Source: Benthicola sp039584685
GTDB lineage: Bacteria > Gemmatimonadota > Gemmatimonadetes > Palauibacterales > Palauibacteraceae
Direction: 5' to 3'
DNA: 6,590 bases
Assembly (NCBI GenBank): GCA_039584685.1
Contig: JBDGXI010000120.1
Span: 1-6,590, forward strand
Positions 1 through 5,656 of this stretch are shown piece after piece; the stretch's first letter is position 1; each line of letters starts with the position of its first letter. The notes beneath the pieces were generated by a model. It was not told the origin of the DNA. It searched no databases and saw only the letters and a list, made by a program, of their open reading frames with translations. A program made the position numbers and the translations under genes.

Positions 1-26
1 GCGGTTTCGGCTGCCGGGCTCATCAT
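1..26 (-). CDS. Start of an unidentified gene, cut by the left window edge
   Basis: Only eight codons and two bases of a minus-strand reading frame are visible, reading MMSPAAET. The call rests on translation signals. An ATG at 24-26 (a second ATG follows at once) lies seven bases after a GGGAG motif, in the 57 bases after the stop of the small lipoprotein gene. The 31-base gap to that stop fits continuation of the same operon. Nothing can be said about the product. The codons could also be chance, because no downstream coding sequence is available to test them. Confidence 0.45.
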
Positions 27-33
27 GCGTTTT

Positions 34-38
34 CTCCC
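34..38 (-). promoter_or_regulatory. Shine-Dalgarno site for the left-edge gene
   Basis: On the minus strand this reads GGGAG, followed by a seven-base spacer and ATG at 24-26. Strength and spacing are near ideal for a bacterial ribosome binding site. This is the main reason for calling a gene start at the left edge. Confidence 0.45.
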
Positions 39-57
39 AGGGTGAGATGCGCTGGCC

Positions 58-450
58 TCAGTCCAGAGTGAAAAGGAGGGCGAGCGTGATCGGGACGGTC
101 GCCAGGCTGATCGTAGCCAGCCAGTCGGTCTGCTGCTGCTCCACGAGCCGAACATCGTACAACTCGACAGCTACTCGCGCCCATTCCGATCCCTTCGTAG
201 GCCGGTAATAGCCGATGACGCTGTCACCCCGGATGCGGCCGGACTTCATGAAGAACTGCGTGCCGTCCTGGAGGGTTAGCCTGTACTCCGGGCCGTCGGC
301 GTCCGCCGCGCCAATGGTGCGGCCCAGGTCGTCCTGGTAGGCCACCACGTCGGAGGAATCACCCAGTTGCAGCGGGAGGTTCGCGGGTACGTACTTCTGG
401 CACCCCGCGGCTAGCAGGACGATCAGCGTCAGCGCCACTGGAATTCGCAT
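58..450 (-). CDS. Small lipoprotein of unknown function with a hydrophobic C-terminal tail
   Basis: The 130-residue product starts with a typical lipoprotein signal: R2, a hydrophobic stretch, then LLAAGC with the lipidated cysteine at position 17. The mature part has a hydrophilic, beta-prone segment (about 50-108, including LTLQDGTQFFMKSGRIRGDS) and ends in a hydrophobic stretch at about 110-129 (WLATISLATVPITLALLFTL). It may therefore be held to the membrane at both ends. I chose the ATG at 448-450 because AGGAA lies eight bases upstream and gives a compact signal peptide. An ATG seven codons earlier (469-471) is possible but has a weaker site. The gene follows the permease stop by 35 bases, so it is probably cotranscribed. 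I do not recognise a characterised family. The layout of a short 'DGT...GDS' beta domain plus hydrophobic tail recalls hypothetical lipoproteins of Gemmatimonadota, from memory only. Confidence 0.72.
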   Translation of the reverse strand: MRIPVALTLIVLLAAGCQKYVPANLPLQLGDSSDVVAYQDDLGRTIGAADADGPEYRLTLQDGTQFFMKSGRIRGDSVIGYYRPTKGSEWARVAVELYDVRLVEQQQTDWLATISLATVPITLALLFTLD

Positions 451-485
451 CGATGTCGTTCCTGTCGCCATTCTGGTCTCTCTGC

Positions 486-1796
486 TCACGAGCGCGCCGT
501 CCGCAAGCGCATCGCGCGCTGCCACACCAGGCCGACGGCGATCACGCCGAGGCCGACCAGCCAGATGCGCCGCTCGACCCAGAACGCGAGTCCGAGACAA
601 CCGGCCAGTCCCGCCCATGATACCCATCCGGGGAACCGTCTGACACCGTCGGGAAGCCTGAGGGCCGCGAGATTCGTGAGCGCATAGTACACGAGCACCG
701 TGAAGGCGCTGAACGACCACGTCGTCTTCACGTCTCCGATCAGCACCAGACCGCCGACGATCAGTCCGACTGTCGCCACCGCGGCCGTCGGCGAGCTTCG
801 TCTCTCGTCGATCGCCGCGAGACCGGGCGGGACATCTCGCCGGCGCGACATCGCGAGGAGCACTCGCGACAGGCCGAGCACCAGGTTGAGGAGGACGCCG
901 AGCATCGCCGTGATCGCCCCAGCGGCCAGGACCTTCGCGAGGACCGGACCGCCGAACGTCCTCGCGGCTTCCTCGAGCGGAGCCGCCGTGGACGACGTGA
1001 GCTCGGCCAGGCGCGTGGCTCCCACCGATCCGACGGCCACGGCTCCGACGCTCAGGTACAGGAGCGCGGATACGACCAGCGTGACGATGATCGCGCTCGG
1101 AATCGTGCGCTCCGGATCGTGGACCTCCTCGCCGAGAGTGGCGATCCTTCCGTATCCCGTGTAGGCGACGAACATCAGGGCGGTCGCCTCGAGGAGACCA
1201 CGAAACTCCCCTGAACGCGGGATGATCCCCGCCAGGTTGACGTGCGCGGACCTGCTCGCGGCCGGAAGTCCCAGTAGGACGAACAGGCCAAGCGTGGCCA
1301 GGGTGATTCCGACGATGACAGCGTTGGCCCTGTTCGATCGGGACGTCCCGTGCCACACGAGCCCGGTCACGACGAGCACGGCGATCAGGCCCAGAACCAC
1401 GCGCTGCGCTGCGCCACCGTACCCGAGGGCGTCCAGCAGATAACCCGCGAGGCCAAGCGCCGCCGTTGCGGCGGACGCCGACTTGGCGCTCATGAACATC
1501 CAGCCGGCCGTGAAACCCAGCGTCGGTCCCAGGTAGCGGTAGCCATACTCGTAGGTGCCGCCGCTCACCGGGTGAGCCGCCGCCAGCTGTGCGCTCGACA
1601 GCCCGTTGAACGTGGCGAGCAGCGCCGCGAGGCCGATCGCGATCACCACGGAGGGCCCTGTCACGCCGGCCGCGATCCCGATGCTCACGAAGGCACCGGT
1701 ACCGACAATCGAACCGAGACCCAGGAAAACCGCGCCCGGAAGGCGGACCACGCGACGCAGTCTGGGCTGCTCGGCGGCGTCGCTCGACAGGGCCAC
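486..1796 (-). CDS. APC-superfamily amino acid permease
   Basis: This 436-residue integral inner-membrane protein probably imports an amino acid or amine by coupling to a cation gradient. Helix 1 contains the glycine-rich GSIVGTGAF motif (28-36), the broken-helix substrate site of APC transporters. PVSGGTYEYGYRYLGP (76-91) is the usual loop before helix 3. AYTGYGRIATLGEEVHDPER (211-230) followed by TIPSAI is the family signature in and after helix 6. SRVLLAMSRRRDVPPGLAAI (310-329) matches the conserved helix 8 loop. Hydrophobic segments continue to about residue 425, so the length suits a 12-helix member. The start is a GTG at 1794-1796, 11 bases after the upstream lipoprotein stop, with no strong ribosome binding site, which suggests translational coupling. 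Substrate cannot be read from sequence; the APC assignment is secure, the subfamily is not. Confidence 0.93.
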   Translation of the reverse strand: MALSSDAAEQPRLRRVVRLPGAVFLGLGSIVGTGAFVSIGIAAGVTGPSVVIAIGLAALLATFNGLSSAQLAAAHPVSGGTYEYGYRYLGPTLGFTAGWMFMSAKSASAATAALGLAGYLLDALGYGGAAQRVVLGLIAVLVVTGLVWHGTSRSNRANAVIVGITLATLGLFVLLGLPAASRSAHVNLAGIIPRSGEFRGLLEATALMFVAYTGYGRIATLGEEVHDPERTIPSAIIVTLVVSALLYLSVGAVAVGSVGATRLAELTSSTAAPLEEAARTFGGPVLAKVLAAGAITAMLGVLLNLVLGLSRVLLAMSRRRDVPPGLAAIDERRSSPTAAVATVGLIVGGLVLIGDVKTTWSFSAFTVLVYYALTNLAALRLPDGVRRFPGWVSWAGLAGCLGLAFWVERRIWLVGLGVIAVGLVWQRAMRLRTARS

Positions 1797-1807
1797 GGCC
1801 TAGCCGA

Positions 1808-2764
1808 TCACTCGACCGTGAACTCTTCCACCATCCCCCGCGCGGCGCCCGACTCGGCGATCCACGCGTAGCGGCCCGGCTCCAGGTCCACCGTGAAGAA
1901 CGCCTTGTACCCGGCCGGCATCTCGTGAACGCCGCCGACGAACGCTGCTGGCGAAGGGGCCCGCAGACCATCGACGTTCATCCAGTCCATCCACTCGACG
2001 ACCTCGTCCAGGTCGGCTCCTTCCTCCAGGCGGACCACGTGGACGTCGTTGCCCAGCCCGAACTCGGGGTGCTCGTCGAAGTTGACCGCCACCGTCTGCC
2101 GGCCTGCCCGCGCCGTGCCCTCAATGGCCATGGAGTTCTCGAAGAGCGTGATATCGACATCAGCCCGCGGAGGTCGCCCGCCGGAATCCTCGGCGGTGAC
2201 CGTGAGAGGCAGCGCCATGCCGAGCGCCACGTGAAACTGGCCGTCGGCCGTCTTCACGTAGCATTCCATGACGTAGTTCCCGGGAGTGAGACGCATCGTC
2301 GCTTGCGCCGTCTTTCCCGGGGCGACCAGTCCCGGCCCGCCCATCGAGGCAGCGGACGCATACCACTCCGGGAGCAGCTCCCCGAGCATCGCTCCCGCAC
2401 CGGCCTTGTCCAGGGCGCCGCTCTGCAGCTGCTCCCAGACCTGGCCGAAGGGGACCCCCACGTCCGCAGCATAGTCCTCGATCGTCTTCCCCTCGGGAAG
2501 GAGGGTGAGGAAGACGAAGTGGTGCTCCAGCCCCTCGTTCGCCATGCGCATCGTGACCCAGCCCGATGGAATCTCCGTGGGCCCGACGAAGGCGTAGTCG
2601 CGGGCGATGTACTCGACCACGGAAGATTCGGATCCCGATGCCGCGTTGGCGGCGGGTTGTTCCTCGGGTGCCTGGTTCTGGTTCTGGTCGGCCGCCTGAC
2701 AGGCAGAGAGGGCAGCGACGGACATGGCGACGGCGGTGAAAACAGCGTGGCGCGGTGCGATCAA
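1808..2764 (-). CDS. Lipoprotein with two tandem cupredoxin-like domains
   Basis: The 318-residue product has a lipoprotein signal peptide (basic R5, hydrophobic 8-21, LSAC with Cys22), a Q/N/A/E-rich linker (23-48) and two similar beta domains. Domain 1 (about 50-190) has HHFVF at 81-85, then a helical insertion (about 91-145), then LTPGNYVMECYV and GQFHVALGM. This keeps His81/82, Cys168, His178 and Met183, the type 1 copper ligand order. Domain 2 (about 203-318) repeats the scheme with DVHVVRLEEG, LEPGRYAWIAES and RGMVEEFTV. There the cysteine position is Ile302, the second histidine is missing and Met311 remains. I infer a periplasm-facing, membrane-anchored protein in which only domain 1 might bind copper or carry electrons. 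The start is TTG at 2762-2764: GAGGAGG lies four bases upstream and this gives a normal signal peptide. An upstream GTG would give an overlong leader, and the internal ATG (residue 14) too short a one. It is the first gene of the minus-strand run. Exact family name is uncertain. Confidence 0.82.
   Translation of the reverse strand: MIAPRHAVFTAVAMSVAALSACQAADQNQNQAPEEQPAANAASGSESSVVEYIARDYAFVGPTEIPSGWVTMRMANEGLEHHFVFLTLLPEGKTIEDYAADVGVPFGQVWEQLQSGALDKAGAGAMLGELLPEWYASAASMGGPGLVAPGKTAQATMRLTPGNYVMECYVKTADGQFHVALGMALPLTVTAEDSGGRPPRADVDITLFENSMAIEGTARAGRQTVAVNFDEHPEFGLGNDVHVVRLEEGADLDEVVEWMDWMNVDGLRAPSPAAFVGGVHEMPAGYKAFFTVDLEPGRYAWIAESGAARGMVEEFTVE
2672..2689. repeat. Three-copy hexamer repeat inside the cupredoxin lipoprotein linker
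   Basis: Three consecutive hexamers, CTGGTT, CTGGTT and CTGGTC on the plus strand, encode DQNQNQ (residues 26-31) just after the lipidated cysteine. A slippage event here would add or remove two residues in frame and only change linker length. It looks like low-complexity linker coding, not a regulatory repeat. Confidence 0.6.
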
Positions 2765-2768
2765 GAAG

Positions 2769-2775
2769 CCTCCTC
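2769..2775 (-). promoter_or_regulatory. Strong Shine-Dalgarno site deciding a TTG start
   Basis: The minus strand reads GAGGAGG, then CTTC, then TTG. The four-base spacer is short but usable. No ATG or GTG in this frame sits at a better distance, so this site fixes the start of the double-cupredoxin lipoprotein at 2764. Confidence 0.6.
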
Positions 2776-2827
2776 GGTCGTGTTCGCGTGATCGATCGCC
2801 GTCTACAGAAACCACACCTCCGCACGC

Positions 2828-2833
2828 AGTCAA
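2828..2833 (-). promoter_or_regulatory. Candidate -35 element for the minus-strand operon
   Basis: On the minus strand this reads TTGACT, five of six matches to the sigma-70 -35 consensus, 63 bases before the TTG start of the lipoprotein. At 17-20 bases downstream there is no good -10 box; TTCTGT and TGTAGA are the nearest, both poor. The position is right for the lipoprotein-permease operon promoter, but the assignment is weak. An activator-dependent promoter would be one way to explain the poor -10. Confidence 0.25.
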
Positions 2834-2854
2834 CGGAAGGCCGTTGGAAGGCCG
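2832..2854. repeat. Direct repeat and palindrome between divergent genes, possible operator
   Basis: GGAAGGCCG occurs at 2835-2843 and again at 2846-2854, an 11-base period, about one helical turn. The first copy also lies within AACGG-AAGG-CCGTT (2832-2845), a perfect five-base inverted repeat with a four-base centre. The patch touches the minus-strand -35-like element and covers most of the plus-strand -35. A regulator bound here could affect both operons. The repeat is seen directly; the operator role is inferred. Confidence 0.35.
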
Positions 2855-2872
2855 CCGCCAGATCCGTACATT
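2844..2872 (+). promoter_or_regulatory. Candidate sigma-70-type promoter of the yajQ-glycosyltransferase operon
   Basis: TTGGAA (2844-2849) and TACATT (2867-2872) each match four of six consensus bases and are exactly 17 bases apart. Transcription would begin near 2879, leaving a leader of about 40 bases before the yajQ ATG. No better pair is visible upstream of yajQ. The host's promoter preferences are unknown, so this remains a candidate. Confidence 0.38.
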
Positions 2873-2918
2873 GGGGCCGCGAAACGACAACCCGAACCTC
2901 AGACACGAAGCGCGGATC

Positions 2919-3419
2919 ATGGCCAAGACGAGCTCGTTCGACGTGAGCACCGGCGTGGATCTCCAGGAAGTGGACAACGCCGTCAACCAGGCCCACAAGG
3001 AGGTCGCGCAGCGCTACGACTTCAAGGGCACGAACTGCACGATGCAGTTCGACCGCGGCGCCGCGTCGGTGGCCCTGGAGGCCGACGACACCTACCGACT
3101 CCAGGCCCTCGCCCAGGTGCTGAGAGAGAAGCTGGCGAAGCGGAAGGTCCCGCTGAAGAACCTCGACGAGAGCAAGGTCGAGGAGGGGTCTCTAGGCAGG
3201 GCCCGGCAGACGATCGGGTTCAAGCAAGGGATCGACCAGGAGACGGGCAAGAAGATCTCCAAGGATGTGCGGGGAGAGGGATTCAAGAAGGTGCAGGTGC
3301 AGATCCAGGGCGATGAGCTGCGGGTCATCGCGCCCTCGAAAGACACCCTGCAAGAAGTCATGGCCTATCTCCGGGCGCAGGACTACGGGATCGAGCTGAA
3401 GTTCGGCAACTATCGGTAG
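2919..3419 (+). CDS. yajQ: YajQ-family (UPF0234/DUF520) nucleotide-binding protein
   Basis: The 166-residue product matches the YajQ family over its whole length and is close to the usual size of about 163. It opens with the family-typical MAKTSSFDV and continues with EVDNAVNQAHKEVAQRYDFK (residues 17-36). The C-terminal half contains RARQTIGFKQGID, KISKDVRGEGFKKVQVQIQG and the closing YLRAQDYGIELKFGNYR region. Known structures have two ferredoxin-like domains. Members bind nucleic acid or nucleotides, and the Xanthomonas homologue is a cyclic di-GMP effector acting with a LysR-type regulator; which activity applies here cannot be read from sequence. I chose the ATG at 2919 because it aligns with the family start; a GAAG eight bases upstream is a modest ribosome binding site. 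The long in-frame extension upstream crosses the intergenic region and is not coding. The next gene starts four bases after the stop. Confidence 0.96.
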   Translation: MAKTSSFDVSTGVDLQEVDNAVNQAHKEVAQRYDFKGTNCTMQFDRGAASVALEADDTYRLQALAQVLREKLAKRKVPLKNLDESKVEEGSLGRARQTIGFKQGIDQETGKKISKDVRGEGFKKVQVQIQGDELRVIAPSKDTLQEVMAYLRAQDYGIELKFGNYR

Positions 3420-3423
3420 GCGG

Positions 3424-4953
3424 ATGGCAGGCTGGACCTTCGCACTACTGATCGGCACCCTCGCGTGGCGCACGCTGCGCTACGCCCTGGTCTTCCCGAT
3501 GTGGGGCGACGAGGGGATGCTGGCCGTCAACTTCCACGCCCGCGGCTTCCTGGAGCTGCTCGGCCCCCTCGACTACGGACAGGTCGCGCCGCCGGGGTTC
3601 CTGTGGCTGGAGATGGCGGCCTCGAAGCTCCTCGGGTTCTCGGAACCGGCCCTTCGGCTGATTCCGTACCTGGCAGCCGTGGCCGCCGTGCTCCTGTTCT
3701 GGCAGGCCTGCCGGAAGCTGCTCGATCGGCGCTCGGCGCTCATGGCGCTTGCCGTGTTCGCAGCCTCCTTCTACCCGGTTCGCTACGCGGCAGAGGTGAA
3801 GCCGTACAGCCTCGACCTGCTGCTCGCGCTGGCGCTCATCCTCGCCGCGTGGGCCGTATACGAGCGACCGGCGCTGGCCCGCCGGTGGAGTGCGTTTGCC
3901 GTCCTCGCCGCCGTTTCCGCCTGGCTGTCGTATCCGTCGATATTCATCAGTGGCGGCGCCTGCCTGTGGCTCCTGGCGTACGCTTCGGGCGAAGGGCGAA
4001 GCCGCCGCTGGGGGCACGTGCTGGCCGCCGGGCTGCTCATCGGCGCCAGCTTCATCGCCATGTACTTGCTGTCGGGGAGCGCGCAGCACGCCGTGGCGCC
4101 TGCGTCGTACTGGAGCGCGGGCTTCCCGCCGATGTCCGAGCCGTGGCGAATACCGCTGTGGGCTCTCGACGTCCACACCGGGATGATGATGGCCTACCCG
4201 AACGGAGGCCATTCCGGCGGGAGCGCGGTCTCGTTCCTCTTGGCCGTTGCCGGCGGGCTCGTCCTGTGGCGGTCCCGTCGGCCGGTACTGCTGCTGCTGC
4301 TCAGCCCGCTCCCCCTGATGTTCCTGGCCGCGGCTCTCGAGAAGTACCCGTACGGAGCGAGCGCGCGGGTGGCGCAGCACATCGCGCCGGCCGCCTGCAT
4401 GCTCATCGGAACCGGAATCGTGTGCGCACTGCGCGAGATACTGGGAGCGCGCAGGGCGATCCGCGTCCTTCCGATCGCCGTGCTCCCGTTCCTCGTAGTC
4501 GTGCTCGGCGGACTCGTTCGGGACGTAACTCGACCCTACCACTCGCGGGCCGACGCACAGGCGCGAGACGCGATCGAGCTACTGCGTCGCGAATCCGAGC
4601 CGAACGCTCGCTGGCTCGTGTTCGCCAGCCGCGAGCGCAATGCGCGGGTGCCCTTCTACTCGAAGTACGTCGGGATGGGGGGGCGACTGCACTTCCAGAT
4701 CCTGAGCCAGGCTCCGGCCACGGTCCTATGGGGGCCGGACCCGGCCGCGATAGCATCGGGCGCGGGCGGTGACGCGGAGGCCGCGGCGACGTGGATGATT
4801 GCTTACGGCAACCGGGTGTTCGAACCGGACCGGGACGATCTGGACGCCTATGTGAGGGAGGTGGCCGAGGTACTGGGTGAGCCGGGTGTCGTCGAGCGCC
4901 ACGACCTGCCGGACGGGGAGTGGATCGAGGTCGTGCGGTTCGAAGGGCGGTGA
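3424..4953 (+). CDS. GT-C type membrane glycosyltransferase (GT39/PMT-like)
   Basis: This 509-residue polytopic protein resembles the dolichyl-/polyprenyl-phosphate-sugar transferase superfamily (PMT, GT39, ArnT-like). After a first helix (about 3-24) comes PMWGDEGML, with D29/E30 in the first outward loop, where the catalytic acid of GT-C enzymes lies. APPGFLWLE (55-63) and RYAAEVKPYSLDLLLALAL (120-138) match conserved loop and helix segments. About ten hydrophobic segments run to residue 366, for example 79-94, 126-147, 198-216, 287-305 and 347-365. A soluble domain of about 140 residues follows, probably outside the membrane. The likely role is transfer of a sugar from a lipid carrier to a protein or glycolipid on the outer face of the inner membrane; donor and acceptor are unknown. 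The ATG lies four bases after the yajQ stop with only a weak upstream AGG, suggesting coupled translation. It converges on the next gene with 19 bases between stops. Confidence 0.83.
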   Translation: MAGWTFALLIGTLAWRTLRYALVFPMWGDEGMLAVNFHARGFLELLGPLDYGQVAPPGFLWLEMAASKLLGFSEPALRLIPYLAAVAAVLLFWQACRKLLDRRSALMALAVFAASFYPVRYAAEVKPYSLDLLLALALILAAWAVYERPALARRWSAFAVLAAVSAWLSYPSIFISGGACLWLLAYASGEGRSRRWGHVLAAGLLIGASFIAMYLLSGSAQHAVAPASYWSAGFPPMSEPWRIPLWALDVHTGMMMAYPNGGHSGGSAVSFLLAVAGGLVLWRSRRPVLLLLLSPLPLMFLAAALEKYPYGASARVAQHIAPAACMLIGTGIVCALREILGARRAIRVLPIAVLPFLVVVLGGLVRDVTRPYHSRADAQARDAIELLRRESEPNARWLVFASRERNARVPFYSKYVGMGGRLHFQILSQAPATVLWGPDPAAIASGAGGDAEAAATWMIAYGNRVFEPDRDDLDAYVREVAEVLGEPGVVERHDLPDGEWIEVVRFEGR

Positions 4954-4972
4954 CGCGAAGGACCAGGGGAGT

Positions 4973-5491
4973 CTATCCGGAGGAGGACACCCCCTGCGCC
5001 TGCCGAAGGTACACCACCATGACGAGGCCGGCGACGAAGTTGCCTGTCAGCAAGGCCGGCCAGCCACGCTCAATGGACATCTGAGTACCGGTCACCTGCA
5101 TGCTCGCGCCGAAGATGGCAGTACAGACGATGAGGCCGTACAGGACCCCTGCCAGCAACGTCTTTCGCAGCTGAGTGAACCGAAAGAATCTGGCGAGAAC
5201 AACTCCGAGGAGCGCGAACGTAACCAGGTGAAGGATCGTGAATATCCCTATGCGGACATTCCTCAACCTGCTGGTCATCTCGACACCGGGCTCCGCGCCC
5301 CCGAACAGTGCACCCGAAAGGAAATCCGGCGTGGCCAGGGGCCTGAACCACAGCACATCATACCCGAAGAAGAAGATGATGAGTGTCCCACCAGCCAGAA
5401 CTCCGGCCAGGATTCCGTCCCGCAAGTCTCTGCGCAGGAGCTTGCGGTACTCTTGTTCCGCCCCGTAAGCGGTATGGTCGTAGACCGACAT
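4973..5491 (-). CDS. Small membrane protein of unknown function, four predicted helices
   Basis: The 172-residue product has a charged N-terminus (AEQEYRKLLRRDLRDG, 11-26) and four hydrophobic segments at about 25-47, 79-101, 111-132 and 144-162. The second loop is basic (RFFRFTQLRK). This predicts an inner-membrane protein with both ends probably in the cytoplasm. I see no catalytic motif and do not recognise the family. The ATG at 5489-5491 is preferred because AGGTGG lies just upstream; an in-frame ATG eight codons earlier would add MSSGRRWA over that site. The gene stands alone on the minus strand, convergent with the glycosyltransferase and divergent from pyrF. The coding call is supported by coherent membrane topology; the large plus-strand open frame over it translates to charged, low-complexity sequence. 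Confidence 0.8.
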   Translation of the reverse strand: MSVYDHTAYGAEQEYRKLLRRDLRDGILAGVLAGGTLIIFFFGYDVLWFRPLATPDFLSGALFGGAEPGVEMTSRLRNVRIGIFTILHLVTFALLGVVLARFFRFTQLRKTLLAGVLYGLIVCTAIFGASMQVTGTQMSIERGWPALLTGNFVAGLVMVVYLRQAQGVSSSG

Positions 5492-5520
5492 TGCCCACCT
5501 ACGCCCCGACGACACACTGC

Positions 5521-5526
5521 TGTCAA
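5521..5526 (-). promoter_or_regulatory. Consensus -35 hexamer upstream of the membrane protein gene
   Basis: The minus strand reads TTGACA, a perfect sigma-70 -35 match, 29 bases before the ATG at 5491. A standard 17-base spacer puts the -10 at 5498-5503, where the sequence is the poor match CGTAGG and overlaps the ribosome binding site. If functional, the transcript would start at or next to the ATG. The perfect hexamer may be chance. Confidence 0.22.
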
Positions 5527-5598
5527 CCTGCGCGGCCTACCCGATCCCCGCTATTGCTATTGTGAAATTCAGTGCGATCTTCGGTGTTCGAACCGGCG

Positions 5599-5617
5599 GA
5601 CCCGCCCCTCGCGGGTC
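5599..5617 (+). other. Perfect hairpin in the pyrF leader
   Basis: GACCCGC, a five-base loop CCCTC, then GCGGGTC form an all-matched seven-base stem that ends 39 bases before the pyrF ATG. There is no T-run after it, so it is not a standard intrinsic terminator. It could be an RNA structure in the pyrF leader, a protein-binding palindrome, or chance in GC-rich DNA. Upstream of it lies the region's most AT-rich patch (about 5551-5571), where a pyrF promoter might be, but I find no convincing -35/-10 pair. Confidence 0.35.
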
Positions 5618-5644
5618 GATCGCGAATCACGGCGACGAACGTTC

Positions 5645-5649
5645 AGGAG
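5645..5649 (+). promoter_or_regulatory. Shine-Dalgarno site of pyrF
   Basis: AGGAG followed by a seven-base spacer and ATG at 5657 is a near-ideal ribosome binding site. It fixes the pyrF start and rules out the much longer in-frame extension, which runs back through the antisense of the membrane protein gene. Confidence 0.75.
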
Positions 5650-5656
5650 CCTTCGG

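Noticed and set aside
450..1971. A very long minus-strand open frame that extends the small lipoprotein upstream across the permease gene.
   Set aside because: The upstream part is an Arg/Gly/Ser-rich out-of-frame reading of the permease, which has clear APC motifs. Only the last 130 codons, with their own ribosome binding site and signal peptide, are real.
1925..2791. A 288-codon plus-strand frame antisense to the cupredoxin lipoprotein.
   Set aside because: It has no signal peptide or domain, and the minus-strand frame has a clear lipoprotein signal and repeated domains.
3445..4542. A 365-codon open frame antisense to the glycosyltransferase gene.
   Set aside because: Its translation is low-complexity, rich in Arg, Glu, Gln and Gly, with no domain. 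It is the usual shadow of a high-GC gene; the plus-strand frame has coherent membrane helices and GT-C motifs.
3465..4772. A 435-codon plus-strand frame inside the glycosyltransferase gene.
   Set aside because: It is Arg/Ala/Gly-rich with no recognisable domain, and overlaps the better-supported frame throughout.
4964..4996. An inverted repeat, CAGGGG and CCCCTG, between and over the convergent gene ends, as a shared terminator.
   Set aside because: The loop is 21 bases, the stem only six pairs, there is no T-run on either side, and half of it lies within coding sequence.
5583..5606. A tRNA-like T-arm around GTTCGAACC, which might mark a tRNA remnant or attachment site.
   Set aside because: The flanking bases do not form a proper five-base stem on either strand, and no anticodon arm, D arm or acceptor stem is present. 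The TTCGAA palindrome is short enough to be chance.
4877..5656. A long in-frame extension of pyrF upstream to 4877.
   Set aside because: It runs antisense through the membrane protein gene and gives charged low-complexity sequence. AGGAG at 5645 and the normal family length place the start at 5657.
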